From Rickettsiales bacterium (GTDB lineage: Bacteria; Pseudomonadota; Alphaproteobacteria; Rickettsiales; UBA1997): 25,069 bases of DNA. The notes beneath the pieces are model-generated. The model was not told the origin of the DNA. It was given only the letters and a program-made list of their open reading frames with translations, and did not search any database. The stretch's first letter is position 1, and every line of letters starts with the position of its first letter. Below are positions 14,744 through 21,285 of this stretch, in pieces. The DNA lies in NCBI GenBank assembly GCA_009693885.1, contig SHWK01000002.1:1-25069 (forward strand), given 5' to 3'. A program made the position numbers and the translations under genes.

Positions 14744-15280
14744 ATGAACAATAAATTGAAAATCACGTTATTAGCTGCTTTCACAACTTTTATGCTTCAT
14801 TCAGCATCGTCTTTTGCTGGTGATATTGCAGTTCTAGATATAGAAAAAATCGCCAAAGAATCAAAAGCGGTTCACGATATCCAAGCTAGAGTTAGCAACA
14901 AACAAGAGGAGTTTCAAAAAGAAATCACCAAAGAACAATCTAAGTTAGAAGCTGAGCAAAAAAAGCTTGAATCTAAAAAAAGCACTTTTTCAAAAGAGGG
15001 CCTAGAAAAAGAACAAAAATCATTCGAGAAAAAAGTTGATGCTTTAAAAGCACTTGTTGAAAAAAGACAAGCTAGCTTGAAAAAAGCTTCAGCTGATTCA
15101 ATGGCAAAAGTTAATGATAAAATGAAAGATATCATTGCTGAAATTGCTAAAGAAAAACAATTGAATTTAATTATCCCTTCTTCACAAGTCGTATTCTCGA
15201 CGGAAAGCCTTGATATTTCTGCCGAAGTTTTGGAAAAATTAAACAAAAAAGTTACTAAAATTGATGTTAAATTTGAGTAA
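14744..15280 (+). CDS. skp: OmpH/Skp family periplasmic chaperone
   Basis: A periplasmic holdase for outer membrane proteins on their way to the BAM complex. The 178-residue product has a signal peptide (cleavage probably after SSFA, residue 25), then GDIAVLDIEKIAKESKAVHDIQ, the start of the OmpH core strand. A long Lys/Glu-rich coiled coil follows (about 48-120, the tentacles), then a return helix and the strand LNLIIPSSQVVFSTESLDIS. The usual neighbour bamA is absent; folE lies upstream on the other strand. tRNA-Ile begins 8 bases after the stop codon, so the tRNA is probably processed from the same transcript. Confidence 0.9.
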   Translation: MNNKLKITLLAAFTTFMLHSASSFAGDIAVLDIEKIAKESKAVHDIQARVSNKQEEFQKEITKEQSKLEAEQKKLESKKSTFSKEGLEKEQKSFEKKVDALKALVEKRQASLKKASADSMAKVNDKMKDIIAEIAKEKQLNLIIPSSQVVFSTESLDISAEVLEKLNKKVTKIDVKFE

Positions 15281-15288
15281 TTAAAAAT

Positions 15289-15365
15289 GGGTCTGTAGCT
15301 CAGTTGGTTAGAGTGCGCGCCTGATAAGTGCGAGGTCGGAGGTTCAAGTCCTCCCAGACCCACCA
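15289..15365 (+). tRNA. tRNA-Ile (GAT)
   Basis: A 77-base cloverleaf with acceptor stem GGGTCTG/CAGACCC, D arm around AGCTCAGTTGGTTAGAGT, an anticodon loop CTGATAA (anticodon GAT), the T arm GGAGG-TTCAAGT-CCTCC, discriminator A and an encoded CCA. In many alphaproteobacteria this tRNA sits in the 16S-23S spacer; here it stands between skp and a truncated alaS. Confidence 0.97.
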
Positions 15366-15388
15366 TTTTCTTATTTTAATTATTTAGT

Positions 15389-16180
15389 GTGCTTTCAACA
15401 AATCAAATACGCAAAAGATTTCTCGACTATTTCGCCCGTAACGGTCACGAAATAGTAGCTTCTAGTTCTCTCATTCCTCACAACGATCCTACGCTGATGT
15501 TCACCAATGCGGGGATGAATCAATTCAAAAATTATTTTACTGGCGTTGAGGTTCCTAAATTCAAGCGCGCAGCTACTGCACAAAAATGTGTGCGTGCTGG
15601 AGGCAAACATAATGATCTTGATAATGTTGGATTTACAGCTCGCCACCACACATTTTTTGAGATGTTGGGAAACTTCTCTTTTGGTGATTATTTTAAAGAA
15701 GAAGCGATTTTTTTTGCATGGGAATTCCTCACCAAAGAGCTTGAAATAAGTAGAGAAAAACTACTTGTAACCGTCTATCATAATGATGATGAGGCAGCTA
15801 ATTTGTGGAAAAAAATCGCTGGCCTCACAGATGAAAAAATAATTCGTATTTCTACCGATGATAACTTTTGGTCAATGGGAGATACCGGCCCCTGCGGCCC
15901 TTGCTCAGAAATTTTCTATGATCATGGAGATAAAATATTTGGTGGCCCTCCTGGCAGCAAAGATCAAGATGGCGATCGTTTCATAGAAATCTGGAATCTA
16001 GTTTTTATGCAGTTCGAAAAAACCGCTGGAGGCAAAATGACTCCGTTGCCAAAACCTTGTATTGATACAGGGATGGGTCTAGAGCGCGTTACTTCTTTGA
16101 TACAGTGTCAGCATGATAATTATGCGACTGATACCTTTGTTCACCTCATTGATAAAATTCAAAAAATAGCCAATGTCTAA
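15389..16180 (+). CDS. Isolated alanyl-tRNA synthetase catalytic domain (truncated AlaRS)
   Basis: A 263-residue protein matching only the N-terminal catalytic domain of AlaRS, which normally has about 870 residues. All the class II motifs are intact: SSSLIPHNDPTLMFTNAGMN (motif 1 region), motif 2 CVRAGGKHNDLDNVGFTARH with Arg69, WSMGDTGPCGPCSE, and motif 3 DTGMGLER (226-233). The tRNA-recognition, editing and C-Ala domains are missing. The reading ends cleanly with LIDKIQKIANV, and no other frame continues the AlaRS sequence. The start is GTG, at the family's natural N-terminus, without SD. The last 8 bases (ATGTCTAA) overlap the anmK start, so it may be coupled to anmK. Either a paralogous stand-alone enzyme, half of a split AlaRS, or a preserved relic of recombination. 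Confidence 0.88.
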   Translation: MLSTNQIRKRFLDYFARNGHEIVASSSLIPHNDPTLMFTNAGMNQFKNYFTGVEVPKFKRAATAQKCVRAGGKHNDLDNVGFTARHHTFFEMLGNFSFGDYFKEEAIFFAWEFLTKELEISREKLLVTVYHNDDEAANLWKKIAGLTDEKIIRISTDDNFWSMGDTGPCGPCSEIFYDHGDKIFGGPPGSKDQDGDRFIEIWNLVFMQFEKTAGGKMTPLPKPCIDTGMGLERVTSLIQCQHDNYATDTFVHLIDKIQKIANV

Positions 16181-17333
16181 TTACGAGCATCATAAAATTT
16201 ATACAACAATTGGTTTGATGAGTGGAACATCAATGGATGGGATTGATTTGGCGTTGATTCGCAGTGATGGCGCTGATTTTATTGAGCGTAAGAATTTTTC
16301 TTACACTTCTTATGAGCCAGCTTTTAAAAAATCGCTTCAGCACTTGATTTACGGCGCTCCAACTCTTCAAGAAATTAAGTTGGTAGAAAATGAACTCACA
16401 CTGCTTCATGCAAAAATCGTCAATGATTTTTTAGAAACAAATAAAATTGATCGCCAAGAAATAGACGCTATTGCTTTTCATGGGCACACTATTTTGCATG
16501 CTCCAGAGCATCACATTACTTGGCAGATTGGCAATCCAGAATTATTAGCAGCGAAAACTGGCATCAATATCGTTGCTGATTTTCGTAATCGTGATGTTGC
16601 TTTTGGTGGTCAGGGCGCGCCTCTTGTGCCAATTTATCATTTTTATCTTTTGCATAATCAAAAAAAACCAGTGATGGTTTTAAATATTGGTGGTATCAGC
16701 AACATAACCTATTTTGCTGGAGATCAAGAAAGTGATATTGAGGCCTTTGATATTTGTTTTGGCAACGCTCCGTTCGATGATTTAATCAAGAAAAAACTTC
16801 AGCTAGATTTTGATAAGGATGGCGAGTTGTCAAAAAAAGGTAAGGTTGATTTAATCCTTGCCGATCGCATTTTATGTGATGATATTTTTAGCAAAGAGCC
16901 TCCAAAATCTTTTGATCGCGATGATTTTTCTGAGTTATTGGCTCCAATTAATAGTTTAAAAATCGAAGATGCTCTGGCAACTTTTGCTTACATGCATGCA
17001 AAAGTTGTAGAGATTAATCTAGAATTTTTATCGCAGCGATCTGGCTTTAGGCCAAAAATAATTTTTGTTTGCGGTGGTGGCAGAAAAAATTCTGCAATAA
17101 TGGATAAAATGAGACAATATCTTGTCGATGTCGAAGTAAAGGCTATTGATACTTTGGGATTTAATGGTGATGCAATTGAGGCTGAAGCTTTTGCTTTTTT
17201 AGCAATTAGACGATTGCTAAAATTGCCGATTAGTTTTCAAAAGACGACAGGGATTTTACCGGCTGATAATTGCGCTCTGGCTTCGCCTCGACAACATTTT
17301 TCTTCTTACGGCGGCGCCTTCTATCCCGCTTAA
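16173..17333 (+). CDS. anmK: Anhydro-N-acetylmuramic acid kinase
   Basis: Cell-wall recycling kinase that opens the 1,6-anhydro ring of anhMurNAc and phosphorylates it to MurNAc-6-phosphate, in the cytosol. The 386-residue product has the nucleotide-binding GLMSGTSMDGIDLAL (14-28), HGHTILHAPEHHITWQIGNPE, VADFRNRDVAFGGQGAPLVP, VLNIGGISNIT, the FDICFGNAPFDDLI region (TGPGN in most members), FVCGGGRKNS and GFNGDAIEAEAFAFLA. The end GGAFYPA resembles the usual family C-terminus. It overlaps the AlaRS fragment by 8 bases upstream. At the 3' end it overlaps the convergent hydrolase gene by 104 bases. The ordinary TGPGN is replaced by CFGNA, which deserves checking. No SD is seen. Confidence 0.95.
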   Translation: MSNYEHHKIYTTIGLMSGTSMDGIDLALIRSDGADFIERKNFSYTSYEPAFKKSLQHLIYGAPTLQEIKLVENELTLLHAKIVNDFLETNKIDRQEIDAIAFHGHTILHAPEHHITWQIGNPELLAAKTGINIVADFRNRDVAFGGQGAPLVPIYHFYLLHNQKKPVMVLNIGGISNITYFAGDQESDIEAFDICFGNAPFDDLIKKKLQLDFDKDGELSKKGKVDLILADRILCDDIFSKEPPKSFDRDDFSELLAPINSLKIEDALATFAYMHAKVVEINLEFLSQRSGFRPKIIFVCGGGRKNSAIMDKMRQYLVDVEVKAIDTLGFNGDAIEAEAFAFLAIRRLLKLPISFQKTTGILPADNCALASPRQHFSSYGGAFYPA

Positions 17334-17994
17334 CTTTTCTAACTTTGCCAGAATCAATCACTAAACGGCTTTTGATATAGTTATCAATTTGCGCTTCAAA
17401 TTCTTCGAATTGATCTTTAAAAAAGTGGTCAGTTTGTGGAATCATTTTGTAAGTGATTTCGGCGCCATCGCGAGCAGATAATTTTTCAGCTAATTTTGCG
17501 CTATCACTTTCTTTAGAAATATCATCTTTATCGCCTTGAACTATAAGGCCTGATGCAGTGCAGGGAACGATAAAATTGAAATCGTATTTTGTGACAGGAG
17601 GAGCGGCTAAAATATAATTTTCGATTTCTGGTCGACGCATAACTAATTGTAGTGCGATCCACGCTCCAAAAGAAAAGCCACCAACCCAATAATCAGAAGC
17701 TTCCATATTTTGATCATGGAGCCAGTTCATTATTGCAGTAGCATCAAGAAGCTCTCCTGCGCCATTATCGAACTTGCCCTGTGATTTGCCAACGCCGCGA
17801 GAATTAACGCGCAACACTGAAAAACCGTTATTAACGAAGGCTTTGTAGATTGCGTAAGTAACTTTATTGTTCATGGTGCCGCCATGAAGTGGGTGAGGGT
17901 GTAACACGAGAGCTACGGGAGCTTTAGTGTTGGTGTTTTGGTGATATTTTCCCTCAATTCTTCCGGCTGGACCGTTGATGATTACTTCAGGCAT
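17230..17994 (-). CDS. Alpha/beta hydrolase (COG2945-like) with basic C-terminal tail
   Basis: A 254-residue cytosolic alpha/beta hydrolase. The signs are ALVLHPHPLHGGTMNNKV, VLRVNSRGVGKSQG, the nucleophile elbow GGFSFGAW (Ser108), VQGDKDD with a candidate acid around Asp155-158 and TDHFF with His190. The family usually ends near residue 210. Here a tail of about 40 residues follows, with a run of Arg/Lys (219-232), and it lies wholly opposite the 3' end of anmK (104-base overlap). The substrate is unknown; relatives are called dienelactone-hydrolase-like esterases. The gene follows a 64-residue small protein by one base and probably shares its transcript. Confidence 0.85.
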   Translation of the reverse strand: MPEVIINGPAGRIEGKYHQNTNTKAPVALVLHPHPLHGGTMNNKVTYAIYKAFVNNGFSVLRVNSRGVGKSQGKFDNGAGELLDATAIMNWLHDQNMEASDYWVGGFSFGAWIALQLVMRRPEIENYILAAPPVTKYDFNFIVPCTASGLIVQGDKDDISKESDSAKLAEKLSARDGAEITYKMIPQTDHFFKDQFEEFEAQIDNYIKSRLVIDSGKVRKVKRDRRRRRKKKNVVEAKPERNYQPVKSLSSFEN

Positions 17995-17995
17995 T

Positions 17996-18190
17996 TTAGA
18001 CTAATTCTTCCCATTGCATTGGCTTGCCTGCTGTATTTACGATGACTTGTGCAGTGCCAGCATATTTTGCAGCCATGTATTTGCCATGCCCAGCGTGAGT
18101 GCCTTGGTAAAGGATCGGCTCGATATCTTTGCCATTATATTGTTTTTTTGCAACAGCTTTTCTGTTTTTAGGGTTATTCTTCGTGCCCAT
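17996..18190 (-). CDS. Small conserved hypothetical protein (64 residues)
   Basis: Not a gene I can name. It starts MGTKNNPKNRKAVAKKQYNG, a strongly basic N-terminus, followed by KDIEPILYQGTHAGHGKYMA, AKYAGTAQVIVNTAGKPMQW and EELV. The HAGHGKYMAA core and the GKPMQW ending look like a conserved small-protein family with a compact fold and no membrane segment. The frame is real by context: it lies one base upstream of the hydrolase gene on the same strand, both with similar AT bias. The basic N-terminus would allow nucleic-acid or ribosome binding, which is speculation. Confidence 0.75.
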   Translation of the reverse strand: MGTKNNPKNRKAVAKKQYNGKDIEPILYQGTHAGHGKYMAAKYAGTAQVIVNTAGKPMQWEELV

Positions 18191-18272
18191 AATTTATAAA
18201 TATTTCGGTTGAATTTTGAATTGAAATTGCAACAATCTCTAGCTCGCAGCGATTATTTTTAAATAAAAATCG

Positions 18273-18301
18273 TTGGTGGCTAAAAGAAGGTCGTGTATTC
18301 T
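18273..18301 (+). promoter_or_regulatory. Candidate promoter for pgk
   Basis: TTGGTG (18273-18278) and TATTCT (18296-18301) are separated by 17 bases, giving a leader of about 30 bases before the pgk ATG. Both hexamers are imperfect. Confidence 0.3.
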
Positions 18302-18337
18302 ACAAATAATTATTAGAAAAATCAAGTTTTTTTACAA

Positions 18338-19582
18338 ATGCCAAATTTTACCAGATTAAAAGATTGTGTTGTCACCAATAAAAATGTGATTGTGCGCGTT
18401 GATATCAATGTGCCAATGCAAAATGGCAATATTGAAGATGATACGCGGATCCGCGCTGTTATTCCTACGCTGCGTTATTTGGCGGAGCAAAAAGCTAAGG
18501 TGATTGTGATTTCGCATTTTGGTAGGCCAGAAGGTGAGCAGATTAGGACTTTCCCGCCGCAGACTAGAGTTGAGTCAGGTGATAAATCAATGTCGCTACA
18601 GCCTTTGGTGGCAAGGGTGCAAGAACTTCTGGGGTCGGCTATAAAAGTTAATTTTGTTGATGATTGTGTTGGCGATAAACCTGGAGCCGCAATATCAAAA
18701 GCTGAATATGGCGATGTTATAATGTTGGAGAATTTGCGTTTTTATAAGCAAGAAACAAAAAATGATCATGCCTTTGCGCTAGATCTAGCGGGGCTTGGCG
18801 ATCTTTATGTTAATGATGCATTTTCTTGTTCGCATCGTGCTCATGCTTCAATTGTGGGGATTCCCTCTATTTTAAAGGCTTGCGCAGGGTTTTTGTTAGA
18901 GGCAGAATTAGATAATTTAACCAATCTTCTAGAAAATGCTAAGAAGCCGATGATGGCAGTTGTAGGTGGGGCAAAGGTTTCTACTAAATTAGATTTATTA
19001 AATTCTCTAGTATTTAAGGCGCAAAGCCTTGTGGTTGGCGGTGGGATGGCCAATAGCTTTTTATATGCGATGGGAAAAAACATTGGAAAATCCTTGTGCG
19101 AGAAGGATTTGAAGCCTGAAGTACTACTGATTATTGAAAAAGCAAAACAGGCTGGATGCGCGATTTTATTGCCTTCAGATGTGGTGGTGACAAAAAAGTT
19201 TGAAGAAAATGCAGTTTGTCGCACTGTTTTAGTTGATGATGTGCAAGATGATGAAATCATTGCGGATATTGGCTTGGTAAGCATTAGCGATCTTTCTGAA
19301 GCGCTAAAAAAACATCAAACTTTATTGTGGAACGGGCCACTGGGAGCTTTCGAGATTAAGCCTTTTAACCTAGGTACTGAAGGTTTTGCGAAGGTTGCCG
19401 CTTCTTTAACTAAGGAAGGAAAGTTGCTTTCAATTGCTGGTGGTGGCGATGTGGTTTCGGCGCTTAATTCTAGCGGCTTAGCGAATGATTTTACTTATAT
19501 TTCTACCGCTGGTGGGGCATTTTTAGAATGGCTTGAGGGCAAAGAATTGCCAGGCGTGATTGCACTTAATAACAAAAAATAA
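18338..19582 (+). CDS. pgk: Phosphoglycerate kinase
   Basis: Glycolytic/gluconeogenic enzyme that transfers phosphate between 1,3-bisphosphoglycerate and ADP. In 414 residues are the substrate-binding RVDINVPMQNG (20-30), VISHFGRPEG, MLENLRFYKQE, ENLRF, NDAFSCSHRAHAS, the hinge MMAVVGGAKVSTK, VVGGGMANSF, and the nucleotide-binding LLWNGPLGAFE with GGGDVVSALNSSG and FTYISTAGGAFLEWLEGKELPG. The loop after SHFGRPEG is somewhat longer than in most bacterial PGKs. No SD precedes the ATG. gap and other glycolytic genes are not adjacent. The stop codon is one base from the 3' end of the convergent tRNA-Arg, leaving no room for an ordinary terminator. Confidence 0.98.
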   Translation: MPNFTRLKDCVVTNKNVIVRVDINVPMQNGNIEDDTRIRAVIPTLRYLAEQKAKVIVISHFGRPEGEQIRTFPPQTRVESGDKSMSLQPLVARVQELLGSAIKVNFVDDCVGDKPGAAISKAEYGDVIMLENLRFYKQETKNDHAFALDLAGLGDLYVNDAFSCSHRAHASIVGIPSILKACAGFLLEAELDNLTNLLENAKKPMMAVVGGAKVSTKLDLLNSLVFKAQSLVVGGGMANSFLYAMGKNIGKSLCEKDLKPEVLLIIEKAKQAGCAILLPSDVVVTKKFEENAVCRTVLVDDVQDDEIIADIGLVSISDLSEALKKHQTLLWNGPLGAFEIKPFNLGTEGFAKVAASLTKEGKLLSIAGGGDVVSALNSSGLANDFTYISTAGGAFLEWLEGKELPGVIALNNKK

Positions 19583-19583
19583 T

Positions 19584-19660
19584 TGGTGCACCCGGCGGGA
19601 TTTGAACCCACAACCTTTGCCTTCGGAGGGCAATACTCTATCCAGTTGAGCTACGGGTGC
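19584..19660 (-). tRNA. tRNA-Arg (CCG)
   Basis: On the minus strand this is a 77-base cloverleaf with acceptor GCACCCG/CGGGTGC, the D-arm sequence GTAGCTCAACTGGATAGAG, an anticodon stem TTGCC/GGCAA with loop CTCCGAA (anticodon CCG), the T arm TTCAAAT, discriminator A and an encoded CCA. It begins 11 bases after the cupredoxin stop codon, so it may be cut from the same transcript. Confidence 0.97.
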
Positions 19661-19671
19661 ATTGTTTCAAA

Positions 19672-19995
19672 TTATTTTGCAATAATTTTCCCCACCGTTT
19701 CTTTAGCATGAAAATCATCACAAAAATTATATTCCCCAGCTTTTAATGGTGTAATAATTAATGTAGTTTTTTTGCCACCAATGAGAATTTTTTCTTTGTT
19801 AAGATCGTGACTTTCAAATTCTGCGGCAGTTTGGTCGAGATTTTCAATAATTAATTTAAATTTTTCTTCAGCCTTAACTTCAATTGTAGAGGGAATGAAT
19901 CGATGATCTTTAATTTGAATATTATATTCTGCGGTTGCTGCAAAAGATTGACCAGAAAGCAATGACAGCGTTAGTAAAAATAGAAATTTTTTCAT
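19672..19995 (-). CDS. Cupredoxin-domain periplasmic protein
   Basis: A 107-residue secreted protein: signal peptide MKKFLFLLTLSLLSGQSFA, then a single cupredoxin-like beta sandwich. RFIPSTIEVKAEEKFKLIIEN, FESHDLNKEKIL, and the end PLKAGEYNFCDDFHAKETVG are typical of the Cupredoxin_1 group seen near iron and copper uptake genes (EfeO/FTR1-linked). Possible copper ligands are His63, Cys92 and His96; the axial ligand is not clear. It follows tonB-exbB-exbD on the same strand after 158 bases, and tRNA-Arg follows it by 11 bases. A part in metal acquisition is inferred from that position, not proven. Confidence 0.85.
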   Translation of the reverse strand: MKKFLFLLTLSLLSGQSFAATAEYNIQIKDHRFIPSTIEVKAEEKFKLIIENLDQTAAEFESHDLNKEKILIGGKKTTLIITPLKAGEYNFCDDFHAKETVGKIIAK

Positions 19996-20046
19996 AAAGA
20001 ATGCAAATTAAGCTTTGTCTGACAGCAAATATAATGGCTAAATAAT

Positions 20047-20064
20047 ATAGCTGAGGGGAGCTAT
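20047..20064. repeat. Short hairpin between exbD and the cupredoxin gene
   Basis: ATAGCT and AGCTAT enclose the loop GAGGGG. The loop is Shine-Dalgarno-like in front of the small frame at 20063 on the plus strand. On the minus strand it lies between exbD and the cupredoxin gene, without a clear T-run. Confidence 0.4.
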
Positions 20065-20191
20065 GTTGTCAAAGCAAGAAAATCTTTATTTTTTTATAGA
20101 GAGATTATTTTTTAAGTATCGGCCAATATTGGTGCCAGTGATGGTCGGTCAAGTTATTTTTCTACTTTACTTACAAAGCCTAATTTGCTGA
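20063..20191 (+). CDS. Possible 42-residue small membrane protein, antisense to the exbD end
   Basis: An ATG-started frame encodes MLSKQENLYFFIERLFFKYR followed by a hydrophobic stretch (PILVPVMVGQVIFLLYLQSL) and ends 38 bases inside the 3' end of exbD on the other strand. A GAGGGGAG sequence precedes it by a good distance, notable because such sites are rare in this window. The length is short enough to be chance. Confidence 0.2.
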   Translation: MLSKQENLYFFIERLFFKYRPILVPVMVGQVIFLLYLQSLIC

Positions 20192-20570
20192 TTCCAGCTT
20201 TATTTGCTTCGGTCATAATATCGGTAATTTTTTGATAGCGCGTGTCGCGATCAGCTTGCAAGCGTAGTTCGGTATCTTTCTTTTTTGCCACCTCATTTTG
20301 TAAAAGTTGTGGTAAATCTGCGTCACTAATGGGTTTTCCGTTAAAAGTTAAATTTCCTTGCACATCGAGTGAAACATTGACTACATTAGGTTTTTCGGGG
20401 CTTGCCACTGTTTTGCTATTGGGCAAATTTACATTAACCGTGTTGGTAATTAGGGGTGCAGTTACCATAAAAATAATTAACAAAACCAACATCACATCAA
20501 CTAAGGGAGTAGTGTTAATTTCGCTCATCGGAGAGCTATTTTGATTTTGATTGAAGCCTCCAAAAGCCAT
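20154..20570 (-). CDS. exbD: ExbD/TolR biopolymer transport protein
   Basis: Part of the proton-driven motor that energises TonB. The 138-residue protein has a short cytosolic N-terminus, one membrane helix with the essential aspartate (Asp25 in NTTPLVDVMLVLLIIFMV, as in E. coli ExbD) and a periplasmic domain ending in the typical KAGISKLGFVSKVEK-like region, with RYQKITDIMTEA. The start codon overlaps the exbB stop (TAATG), with an SD-like GGGAGG in the end of exbB. Adjacent tonB and the Fur boxes favour ExbD over TolR. Confidence 0.93.
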   Translation of the reverse strand: MAFGGFNQNQNSSPMSEINTTPLVDVMLVLLIIFMVTAPLITNTVNVNLPNSKTVASPEKPNVVNVSLDVQGNLTFNGKPISDADLPQLLQNEVAKKKDTELRLQADRDTRYQKITDIMTEANKAGISKLGFVSKVEK

Positions 20571-21268
20571 TATTTTAGCCTCCCGCCAGTAGTCAAATAA
20601 GAATGTAAATCATGAGCGAAGCCATCAAGCTCCATTAACTCTAGGCGATTAAAGCGACTAAAGGCATTATAGGCTAAAACCGCAGGAATCGCAACAAGCA
20701 AGCCAAGTGCGGTCATGATTAAGGCTTCTCCAACTGGTCCCGAAACAGTATTTAAGGTGGCTGAGCCTGCAGCAGAGATTCCAAGCAAGGCATTATATAT
20801 GCCATAAACCGTGCCAAATAGGCCCACGAAAGGTGATACAGCTCCAATTGAGGCAAGAATAGTCATGCCTGATTCTAGTTTGGCTGTAGCGCGGTTAATA
20901 GTTTGGCGCAATGCACGAGTGATAAAATCATCGCGATCTAAACGCTTGCCAATCTCATTATTTTTTTGATTATCAAAATGATGCGCAGCCTGAACTGCAC
21001 TAGTTGCAAGCTCACTAAAATTATGCGCAGATCCAAGTTGATCAGATAATTTTTTAATCGCTTTTTCTAAAGAAGATTCATGCCAAAAACCTTCTAAAGC
21101 CTTAGAAATAAGTGATCGATGCCAGACTCGCCAAGCTTTCAAAGCAATTTGCATCCAACTTAAAGTTGACATTAAAAGCAAAATTAAAACCACCACATGG
21201 CTAATTGCATCACCTTGTGACCAAAAGTTAGAAAGGCCATATTGAGAATTAGTAATTTCTGTTTGCAT
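20570..21268 (-). CDS. exbB: ExbB/TolQ family proton channel protein
   Basis: A 232-residue inner-membrane protein with three helices (about 24-42, 134-156 and 182-204). ExbB forms the pentameric proton channel with ExbD inside. The MotA/TolQ/ExbB signature appears in SPFVGLFGTVYGIYNALLGI and in VSGPVGEALIMTALGLLVAI. A cytosolic loop lies between helices 1 and 2. The short N-terminus, with no long periplasmic extension, fits the basic ExbB type. It follows tonB by 17 bases and overlaps exbD at the other end, so tonB-exbB-exbD is one operon. No SD is seen at its own start. Confidence 0.93.
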   Translation of the reverse strand: MQTEITNSQYGLSNFWSQGDAISHVVVLILLLMSTLSWMQIALKAWRVWHRSLISKALEGFWHESSLEKAIKKLSDQLGSAHNFSELATSAVQAAHHFDNQKNNEIGKRLDRDDFITRALRQTINRATAKLESGMTILASIGAVSPFVGLFGTVYGIYNALLGISAAGSATLNTVSGPVGEALIMTALGLLVAIPAVLAYNAFSRFNRLELMELDGFAHDLHSYLTTGGRLK

Positions 21269-21285
21269 ATTTTTATTGAGATAAA

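Noticed and set aside
14914..15366. A 150-codon minus-strand frame opposite skp and tRNA-Ile
   Set aside because: It begins inside the tRNA antisense and follows the Lys/Glu coiled coil of Skp in mirror image; no independent evidence.
18841..19284. A 147-codon minus-strand frame opposite pgk
   Set aside because: It is entirely within pgk, which is fully conserved, and its product has no recognisable features.
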